Source: Lacipirellula limnantheis (GTDB taxonomy: Bacteria; Planctomycetota; Planctomycetia; Pirellulales; Lacipirellulaceae). Taken from it: a DNA stretch of 64,000 nt. Shown here in pieces: positions 34,444 to 40,725 of this stretch (within the stretch, counting starts at the first letter, position 1; each line of letters opens with the position of its first letter). The notes beneath the pieces are model-generated. The model worked only from the letters and a program-made list of their open reading frames with translations, did no database searches and was not told where the DNA came from. The position numbers were made by a program, and so were the translations under genes. The stretch spans positions 682,001 through 746,000 of the forward strand of contig NZ_CP036339.1 in NCBI RefSeq assembly GCF_007746075.1, read 5' to 3'.

Positions 34444-35768
34444 GCCGTATGAAGAAGTTTCTCGCAGTGGCGCGGAGGCGCAGAGAAAAGACAATGAAGA
34501 AAGATAACCACGAAACAGACGAAAGAAACGAAAAGGAAACAGGAAGCAAAGTTTCATCTTTCGTGCTTTTCGTTCCTTTCGTGGTAAAAAAGTACTTGTT
34601 TCTCTTCCTACTCCTCCTCTGCGCCTCCGCGCCTCTGCGAAAGATCCCGCTCGCTCAAGCCCAAGAGAAGTCAGCCACTCTGCCGCTCGACCAATTCCAA
34701 CCCCGCTCGATGCTCGTCCTCCCCGAGCACCGCCCCGCGCGAGCAAAATTCCCCGCCGTCGACGTCCATCTCCACGCGCGCAAAAAGCTCCGTCAGTCGC
34801 CCGAGGCGCTCGCCGAGTACGTCCGCCTAATGGACAACCAAAACATCGCGATCTCCGTCAGCCTCGACGGCGAGCTCGGCGAGCAGTTGGAAGAGCACAA
34901 GAAGTTCTTGTGGACGAAGTATCCTGATCGCTTCGTCATCTTCGCGAACATCAACTGGCAAGGAGATGGTAAGGCAAACGAGCCCGCCACCTGGGATTGC
35001 CAGCGCACCGACTTCGCCCGCCGGATGGCTGCCGCCCTCGCCGACGCCAAACAGCGCGGCGCTTCGGGCCTCAAAATCTTCAAGGACTTCGGCCTCGTCT
35101 ATCGCAAGCCCGATGGCACGCTCATCGCGATCGATGATCCTCGCTGGGACCCCATCTGGACCGCTTGCGGCGAGCTCGGCCTGCCAATTCTCATCCACGC
35201 CGGCGATCCGGCGGCCTTCTTTCAACCTCTCGATCGCTTCAACGAACGATACGAAGAGCTCTCGCGCCATCCCGATTGGCATTTTCCCGCCGATAGGTAT
35301 CCGAGGCACGCCGACGTCCTCGCGTCGTTTCTTCGGGTCGTGGCACGCCATCCCAAAACAACGTTCATTGGCGCCCACTTCGCCAACAATCCAGAGAACT
35401 TGGCGGAACTGGGAGGTTGGCTCGACAAGTATCCTAACCTCAACGTCGAACTTGCCGCCCGTATCGCCGAACTTGGCCGCCAGCCCCGCGCGGCCCGCGA
35501 GTTCTGCCTCAAGTACGCCGACCGAATTCTGTTCGGCACCGACGGCCCGCGCGACGTTAAGCGGCTGGCCCCCCACTGGCGCCTCCTGGAAACGGCCGAC
35601 GAGTATTTTCCTTATGCCGAAGATCAATATCCGCCGCAAGGCTTTTGGAGCATTTACGGCCTCGACCTGCCCGACGGCGTCCTCCGCAAGATTTACAACG
35701 AAAACGCCGCTCGCCTCATCCCCGGCGTGAGAGAACGCCTGCAACGGCAAAACATCGCCCTCCCTTAA
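34440..35768 (+). CDS. Exported amidohydrolase-family metal hydrolase, signal peptide encoded by repeat DNA
   Basis: 442 residues from GTG 34440, which overlaps the fhcD stop in the classical 4-nt fashion. An alternative in-frame GTG at 34581 would give a compact signal peptide, MVKKYLFLFLLLLCASAPLR. The mature enzyme has the amidohydrolase-2 fold: FPAVDVHLHARKKL (metal H-x-H), LPILIHAGDP, TTFIGAHFANNPENL and DRILFGTDGPRDVKR (metal Asp). These enzymes are hydrolases or decarboxylases of cyclic amides or acids; substrate unknown. Both arms of a nested repeat (34458-34642) encode residues ~6-68, including the hydrophobic core and the residues just after it. Confidence 0.85.
   Translation: MSRMKKFLAVARRRREKTMKKDNHETDERNEKETGSKVSSFVLFVPFVVKKYLFLFLLLLCASAPLRKIPLAQAQEKSATLPLDQFQPRSMLVLPEHRPARAKFPAVDVHLHARKKLRQSPEALAEYVRLMDNQNIAISVSLDGELGEQLEEHKKFLWTKYPDRFVIFANINWQGDGKANEPATWDCQRTDFARRMAAALADAKQRGASGLKIFKDFGLVYRKPDGTLIAIDDPRWDPIWTACGELGLPILIHAGDPAAFFQPLDRFNERYEELSRHPDWHFPADRYPRHADVLASFLRVVARHPKTTFIGAHFANNPENLAELGGWLDKYPNLNVELAARIAELGRQPRAAREFCLKYADRILFGTDGPRDVKRLAPHWRLLETADEYFPYAEDQYPPQGFWSIYGLDLPDGVLRKIYNENAARLIPGVRERLQRQNIALP
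34458..34642. repeat. Nested inverted repeat inside a coding region
   Basis: Outer arms TTTCTCGCAGTGGCGCGGAG (34458) and CTCCGCGCCTCTGCGAAAG-type sequence (ending 34642) enclose a second pair: ATAACCACGAAACAGACGAA (34505) and CGTTCCTTTCGTGGTA (ending ~34586). Both are members of the intergenic hairpin families of this window, but here they are translated as the start of the amidohydrolase. Confidence 0.85.
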
Positions 35769-35776
35769 AGGGAGGG
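35758..35776 (+). terminator. Small hairpin after the amidohydrolase stop
   Basis: CCCTCCCTT and AAGGGAGGG form a near-perfect palindrome overlapping the stop codon, followed by GGCCTAGGGGAGGAA rather than a U-tract. It may be a repeat rather than a true terminator. The purine-rich end supplies the Shine-Dalgarno of the next gene. Confidence 0.4.
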
Positions 35777-35800
35777 CCTAGGGGAGGAATTCACCGTGAG

Positions 35801-36040
35801 ATGAGACCTAAGTCAACGATGATCGTGCCATTCCTGCTATTCTGGGTGCTACTGATCTGGAGCGTCCTCGACGGTGACCTCACCCTGCAAGAAGCGGCAG
35901 TCTATGCGATCGTTTGGCTGGTGCTTCTGGTCTGTTTTTTGCAGTTTCCCGGCGGCGTTTTGTGGTTCGTCGTGCCAGCGGTCTTGATCGACATTGTCTT
36001 GGTCTTCAAAGTCTTCGGCGGAGACGTCGAGATTCACTAG
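35801..36040 (+). CDS. Small membrane protein, unknown function
   Basis: 79 residues with about three hydrophobic segments (IVPFLLFWVLLIWSVL, AVYAIVWLVLLVCFLQF and LWFVVPAVLIDIVLVFKVFG). ATG 35801 follows GGAGGAA by 11 nt. No family recognised. It may be co-transcribed with the amidohydrolase 32 bp upstream. The hydrophobic pattern and ribosome site make it more likely real than chance. Confidence 0.6.
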   Translation: MRPKSTMIVPFLLFWVLLIWSVLDGDLTLQEAAVYAIVWLVLLVCFLQFPGGVLWFVVPAVLIDIVLVFKVFGGDVEIH

Positions 36041-36158
36041 TTTCACCCCTTCCACCCCCGCCAACCCGTTGCCAGCTGCGCTCCCCGCTGGTTAAACTGC
36101 GCGGTCAGGCGCGGCCCAACGTGGGTCGTTTTACTTTTCCATTGGACTGCCGAAGTTT

Positions 36159-37682
36159 ATGACCGCCGATCACGACCCGACGGAAGCTCAACTCGCCACC
36201 GCTCCGTCGCCCGCCGACCCCGCTGCATCAGCCTCCAGCGCGCCGGCGATGGAAGCACCCGCGGCGCCCCCATCGTCCGACGCTCCGCGCCCGAGCGAGC
36301 GGATTCAAATCGGCAGCCAACGCGAGTCCGAAGCCGACGCTCCCGCACTGGCCCCGAAGCCGGTCAACCCGGGGCCGGCGAATCCGGAACGCGTCACCGA
36401 GCAAAAGCGGAAGAACTATCCGCCGCCGAACATCCGCGCCCAACTACCGCCTGAACTGGAGCAGGAACTGCAGGCCGCGCTCGCCGTCGATCCGGTCGAC
36501 CAGTTGATGGAAAGCTCGGCCGCGGCGACGTCGCAGGCCGAGCTTGCTCCCGAGACGCGCGTCAACGCCACGGTGGTCAGCATTCACGGCGACGACGTCT
36601 TCTTTGATCTCGGCATGGGCCGCAGCCAGGGCGTCGCGCAGCTGAAGCAGTTCGAGACGCCGCCGGAGATCGGCTCCCAGCTGGAAATGGTCGTCTCCCG
36701 CTTCGACGCCGAGCAAGGCATCTACGAGGTCGCTCGCAGCGCGGCCGCCGTGAGCGTCGGCAACTGGGACGAAGTTCACGAAGGCCAGGTGATCGAAGTC
36801 GTCATCACCGGCGCCAACAAAGGCGGGCTGGAGTGCACCGTCTCGAACATCCGCGGCTTTATGCCGATGGGTCAGATCTCGATGTTCCGCGTCGAGAACC
36901 CCGAGGATTACGTCGGCCAGCGACTCACCTGCGTCATCACCGAGGCGAACCGCAGTCGCAAGAATCTCGTCCTGAGCCACCGCGCCCTCATGGAACGCGA
37001 GCGCAAGGAGAACCGCGAAAAGCTGCTCGCGGAGATCGCCCCCGGCCAGATCCGCGAAGGAACCGTCCGCAGCCTGCAAGAGTTCGGCGCCTTCGTCGAC
37101 CTCGGCGGCGTCGATGGTCTGATTCATGTGAGCCAAATGAGCTGGGACCGCATCGGCCATCCGAGCGAAGTGTTGCAGGTCGGCCAGGCGGTGAAAGTCC
37201 GCGTCGAAAAGGTAAACCCCGAGACCGGCAAGGTCTCGCTCGTCTACCGTGACATGGGCGCTAATCCCTGGGCCAACGTCACGACGAAGTACGGCGTCGG
37301 TGCGCGCGTGAAGGGAACGGTCTCGAAGCTGATGCAGTTCGGCGCCTTCGTCAAACTGGAGCCCGGCGTCGAAGGGCTCATCCACATCTCGGAGCTCGGC
37401 CACGGCCGCGTCATGCGCACCAGCGACGTCCTCAGCGAAGGTCAGGAGGTCGAAACGAAAGTCCTCGCGGTCGACCCCGACGCGCAGCGGATCAGCCTCT
37501 CGCTGAAGGCACTGCTCGCCGCGCCCGAAAAGCCCGAGCAACGCCGCCCCGAGCCAGAACCTGAACGCGAGCCGACCCCGGAAGAGCTCAAACGCCGCGA
37601 GCACCGGCGTAAAGCCAACGAGAGTCTCAAGGGCGGCATCAGCGCGCCCAGCGGCGGCGAGAAGTTCGGGCTGAAGTGGTAG
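36159..37682 (+). CDS. S1-domain RNA-binding protein (ribosomal protein S1-like)
   Basis: 507 residues. An Ala/Pro-rich disordered N-terminus (~1-125) is followed by four S1 domains at about 128-195, 205-278, 297-370 and 378-452. Typical blocks are GTVRSLQEFGAFVDLGGVDG and LIHVSQMSWDRIGHPSEVL in domain three, and KGTVSKLMQFGAFVKL with GLIHISELGHGRV in domain four. The C-terminus is charged (REPTPEELKRREHRRKANES). It is likely to bind mRNA at the ribosome or act as a second S1-like factor; the long disordered N-terminus is unlike E. coli RpsA. The stop codon falls inside a repeat. Confidence 0.87.
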   Translation: MTADHDPTEAQLATAPSPADPAASASSAPAMEAPAAPPSSDAPRPSERIQIGSQRESEADAPALAPKPVNPGPANPERVTEQKRKNYPPPNIRAQLPPELEQELQAALAVDPVDQLMESSAAATSQAELAPETRVNATVVSIHGDDVFFDLGMGRSQGVAQLKQFETPPEIGSQLEMVVSRFDAEQGIYEVARSAAAVSVGNWDEVHEGQVIEVVITGANKGGLECTVSNIRGFMPMGQISMFRVENPEDYVGQRLTCVITEANRSRKNLVLSHRALMERERKENREKLLAEIAPGQIREGTVRSLQEFGAFVDLGGVDGLIHVSQMSWDRIGHPSEVLQVGQAVKVRVEKVNPETGKVSLVYRDMGANPWANVTTKYGVGARVKGTVSKLMQFGAFVKLEPGVEGLIHISELGHGRVMRTSDVLSEGQEVETKVLAVDPDAQRISLSLKALLAAPEKPEQRRPEPEPEREPTPEELKRREHRRKANESLKGGISAPSGGEKFGLKW

Positions 37683-37707
37683 CCGCGGGTCAACGACCTG
37701 CCGGAGC
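37679..37707. repeat. GCGGGTCAACGACC repeat (copy 2)
   Basis: GTAGCCGCGGGTCAACGACC and the following nine bases match the reverse complement of 33502-33530 with one mismatch. The TAG inside it is the stop codon of the S1-domain gene. Confidence 0.8.
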
Positions 37708-37967
37708 CGTTGCTCCATCAGCCTGACGACTCCGCGCCCCCCTCCCCGATCCCCCCTAACCGGGGGCCCACGGCCTCAAGGCGGTCCCGCCGCGCGACGT
37801 CGCCTTTCGCGAACGTGCGTCCCGCCAACGCGACGCCGCGCGTCCCCGCCGACGCTAAACGGCGACCACGCGCGGACATCGACAGCGCATTGACTCGCAA
37901 CTACCGGCGTCATATTATGCAACTAATGGGTTGCGTAATATTCCCCCTCCCCAAAAAGGCCCCCCCT

Positions 37968-38426
37968 ATGCCATCCGCCACCGATCGCATCGAAAAACAA
38001 ATCCAACTCAACGCCCCGCTCGACCGCGTCTGGAACGCGTTGACCGACTCGCGGCAATTCGGCGAGTGGTTTCGCGTCAATCTCGAGGGGCCCTTCGTCC
38101 CGGGCGAATTCTGTCGCGGCCAGATTACGCATCCCGGTTACGAGCACGTGACGATGGAGGTGCTCGTCGGCGAGATCAAACCGCAAACGTACTTCTCGTT
38201 CTACTGGCGTCCCTATGCCATCGATCCGCAAGTCGATTATTCGCACGAGCAGCGAACGCTGGTGGAATTCGCGCTCCAGCCCAAAGATGGCGGCGTGCTG
38301 CTGCAAGTCGTTGAATCAGGCTTCGACCAAATCCCCGCCGGGCGCCGCGACGAGGCCTTCCGCATGAACGACAAAGGTTGGGCCGCGCAGCTCAACAACA
38401 ACATCAAGGCGTATGTCGAACAGTAG
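37968..38426 (+). CDS. SRPBCC (AHSA1-like) domain protein
   Basis: 152 residues, helix-grip START-like fold. IEKQIQLNAPLDRVWNALTD, FGEWFRVNLEGPFVPGEFCRG and MNDKGWAAQLNNNIKAYVEQ are typical of the AHSA1 group. ATG 37968 has AAGG at a spacing of 8; upstream in-frame codons read through repeat-like and proline-rich DNA. It overlaps the following ArsR-type regulator by 14 bp. This pair (regulator plus SRPBCC protein) is common and suggests translational coupling and shared control. The ligand is unknown. Confidence 0.85.
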   Translation: MPSATDRIEKQIQLNAPLDRVWNALTDSRQFGEWFRVNLEGPFVPGEFCRGQITHPGYEHVTMEVLVGEIKPQTYFSFYWRPYAIDPQVDYSHEQRTLVEFALQPKDGGVLLQVVESGFDQIPAGRRDEAFRMNDKGWAAQLNNNIKAYVEQ

Positions 38427-38760
38427 CCGCCGCGCCGCCGCCGCTCGCCTGCTGAAAAGCGCCGCCCTCTTCGCGGCGCTCGGCGACGGCACGCGCTTGG
38501 AGATCGTCGCCAAGCTCGCCGACGGTTCGCAGCAGTCGATCACGCAACTGACCGCAGGCGCCGACGTCACGCGGCAGGCGATCACCAAGCACCTGCACGT
38601 CCTCGAAACCGCCGGCATTGTGCAGAGCACGAAGCGCGGCCGCGAAACGCTCTTCGCCCTCCAGCCGCGCTCGCTCGAAGAAGCCCAGCGCGCCCTGGCG
38701 GCCATCGCCGTGCAATGGGACGCGGCACTAGGACGCCTCAAAACCTTCGTCGAAGAGTGA
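38413..38760 (+). CDS. ArsR-family HTH transcriptional regulator
   Basis: 115 residues with a winged helix: LFAALGDGTRLEIVAKLADG, QQSITQLTAGADVTRQAITK (helix-turn-helix) and HLHVLETAGIVQSTKRGRET (recognition wing). No Cys metal site of the ArsR/SmtB type is visible, so it is the non-metal subgroup. It starts inside the end of the SRPBCC gene and probably autoregulates the pair. Confidence 0.9.
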   Translation: MSNSSRRAAAARLLKSAALFAALGDGTRLEIVAKLADGSQQSITQLTAGADVTRQAITKHLHVLETAGIVQSTKRGRETLFALQPRSLEEAQRALAAIAVQWDAALGRLKTFVEE

Positions 38761-38934
38761 ACTGGGGTGGTACGCTCTCGCCCCCAAAGGCGTGAGTGTG
38801 CAGTCGCGTCGCGCCACGCAGTCCCCTCGCTCACAGCGACATGGTCATGAGGGAGTACCATCGAGACCATGTCGCCCTTGTTTCGTACCGCCTTCCCCCT
38901 TCCGCCCTCCCCCTTCCACCATACAATCCCATGC

Positions 38935-40401
38935 ATGCCCAACGCTCCTCTCGCGCCAGCCCCCCTCCGCGGCCCGCTGGCTGAACCCTGGTCCCCCGGC
39001 AAGCTCCTCCGTTTGCTAGGCATGTTCGGCCCTGCGGCGATTCTGGCCTCGGTCTCCATCGGCGCCGGCGAGACGATCGTCGTCGTCCGCACCGGAGCCT
39101 GGATGGGTTACGGGCTGCTCTGGCTCATCCTGCTGGCCGCCCTCACCAAGGGCGTTTGCGTCACCTATTTCCTCGGCCGCTATACCGCGATCAGCGGCGA
39201 GGCTCCCGGCCAACGGCTCGTCAAGCTTCCCGGTCCGCGCGGCTGGCTCCTCTTCCTCCTCATCGCGCTGGAGCTCGGCGCCGCCGGTCCGCTGTGGGGC
39301 GCGTTGGCTCGCCCTTCCGGCGAACTGATGAGCTATCTCCTCTTGGGCGGCGGCGATCATGGATACACCAATCGGCTGATCGCCACCGCGTTCATCGCAT
39401 TCGCGTTGCTGCTGAGCTTGCCCACGAGTTATCGCAGTCTGGAAAAGCAGCAGGTGATCATTTGCGGGATCCTCGTCGCCGGCACCTGCATCGGCACGTT
39501 GTTGGTGCGCCCTGACTGGTTTGCCGCGTGGCAGGGTCTCTTTTCCATCGGTCACATTCCTAGCGTCCCCGCGACGGCGCCGCCCCTCTTCCGCGACAGC
39601 GTCTGGCCGCTGATCGCGGTGACGATGGGCTACGTCGGCGGCAGCGTGATGACCTATCTCGTTTATCCCGACTTCATCGCGCTCCATGGCTGGGGGATGA
39701 CCGGCCATCCCCAGCGCGAGGAGCTCCTCCAGCGCGCCGCCGCTGGGATGCCGGCCGACTATCTGCCGACCGATCCTGAACAGGTACAAGAGATCCGCCG
39801 TGCGTCTGGTCCCATTCGCTGGGACGTCGCCTTTGGCGCCATCGTTCTGCTGGTCGTCAGCGCTGCGTTCATGATCGCCGGCGCCGCCGTCCTCTATCCC
39901 AAACAGCAGGCAGGCGAAGACATCGCCAAGTTCGACGGCTGGGGACTCCTCACTGATCAGGCCGAGATCTGGAACGCCATCCACCCGTCGCTCGTGTGGG
40001 TCTACTACCTCTGCGTCGTCGCCGCCCTTTGGGGAACGCTGCAGTCGTACCCCGACGTTTACGCCCGCGGCGTCACCGAATATTTCCGCGCCATCTGGCC
40101 CCAGCGCCAGTGGAACCAGCGCAATATCCAGCTCGTGATCTGCGCCTACGTCTTCGCCGCCGCCTGCGCGGTGATCTGGAGCTCGATGGACTTCGACGCG
40201 ATGACGCAGACCGTCAACTTCCTCGCCACCAGCCTCGGCGTTTGCATCGCCATGTTCGCGGGCCTCTATCTCAACTTCCAACTCCCGCCGGCATACCGCA
40301 CTCGCTGGTGGATGCTGCTGTGCGGCGTCGCCTCGGCCGTCATCCTCACCGGCGTCTCCAGCATCGCCTGCTGGGGGCTGTGGCAGACGCTGACAAAGTA
40401 G
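38935..40401 (+). CDS. Nramp-related membrane transporter lacking the DPGN motif
   Basis: 488 residues with about eleven membrane segments. The start region LLGMFGPAAILASVSIGAGE corresponds to Nramp TM1, but the metal-binding D-P-G-N is replaced by S-I-G-A-G-E. Later segments keep Nramp-like order, such as AVTMGYVGGSVMTYLVYPDF and the C-terminal FLATSLGVCIAMFAGLYLNF. It is therefore a divergent Nramp-like (SLC11-related) carrier whose ion may not be Mn2+ or Fe2+. ATG 38935 is chosen at the homologous start; the frame upstream is pyrimidine-rich low-complexity DNA. Confidence 0.78.
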   Translation: MPNAPLAPAPLRGPLAEPWSPGKLLRLLGMFGPAAILASVSIGAGETIVVVRTGAWMGYGLLWLILLAALTKGVCVTYFLGRYTAISGEAPGQRLVKLPGPRGWLLFLLIALELGAAGPLWGALARPSGELMSYLLLGGGDHGYTNRLIATAFIAFALLLSLPTSYRSLEKQQVIICGILVAGTCIGTLLVRPDWFAAWQGLFSIGHIPSVPATAPPLFRDSVWPLIAVTMGYVGGSVMTYLVYPDFIALHGWGMTGHPQREELLQRAAAGMPADYLPTDPEQVQEIRRASGPIRWDVAFGAIVLLVVSAAFMIAGAAVLYPKQQAGEDIAKFDGWGLLTDQAEIWNAIHPSLVWVYYLCVVAALWGTLQSYPDVYARGVTEYFRAIWPQRQWNQRNIQLVICAYVFAAACAVIWSSMDFDAMTQTVNFLATSLGVCIAMFAGLYLNFQLPPAYRTRWWMLLCGVASAVILTGVSSIACWGLWQTLTK

Positions 40402-40499
40402 CTAGCACCATCTGCGAGCAGGTGTTGCCGCGACCGTCGCACAGCCGGGGCACTCTCTCACATGACGGCGACTGACTTGAGCGAGCTTCATTTAGCTAT

Positions 40500-40612
40500 G
40501 GCGTCACTCTGAGCGCAGGGAAGTATCCGGCTCCTCATTTGCGCGAGATCCTTCGCTGCGCTCAGGATGACGGACACGACGCTTCCCTGAGGCTCGCTCT
40601 AGGAGCCGGAGA
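40500..40612. repeat. CTGAGCGCAG compound inverted repeat (copy 2)
   Basis: CACTCTGAGCGCAGGGAAGT and TTCGCTGCGCTCAGGATGAC share the family of 32112-32182. A second pair, TCCGGCTCCT (40527) and AGGAGCCGGA (40601), overlaps it. The gap 40402-40725 otherwise holds only the terminator below. Confidence 0.75.
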
Positions 40613-40651
40613 ATCAGCTGCGTTCGAACCCGCTCGCGCCATGCCAGCGCA

Positions 40652-40692
40652 CAAAAATAGCCGAGGCTCTCGCAACCGCGAGAGCCTCGGCT
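40652..40692 (-). terminator. Rho-independent terminator of the PEP-CTERM gene
   Basis: On the minus strand AGCCGAGGCTCTCG and CGAGAGCCTCGGCT form a perfect 14-bp stem with a short loop, then TATTTTTG. It lies ~35 bp beyond the stop codon at 40726. Confidence 0.9.
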
Positions 40693-40725
40693 GGGCGTGA
40701 TGATCGGCGTTCGTGAGTCGAGCGG

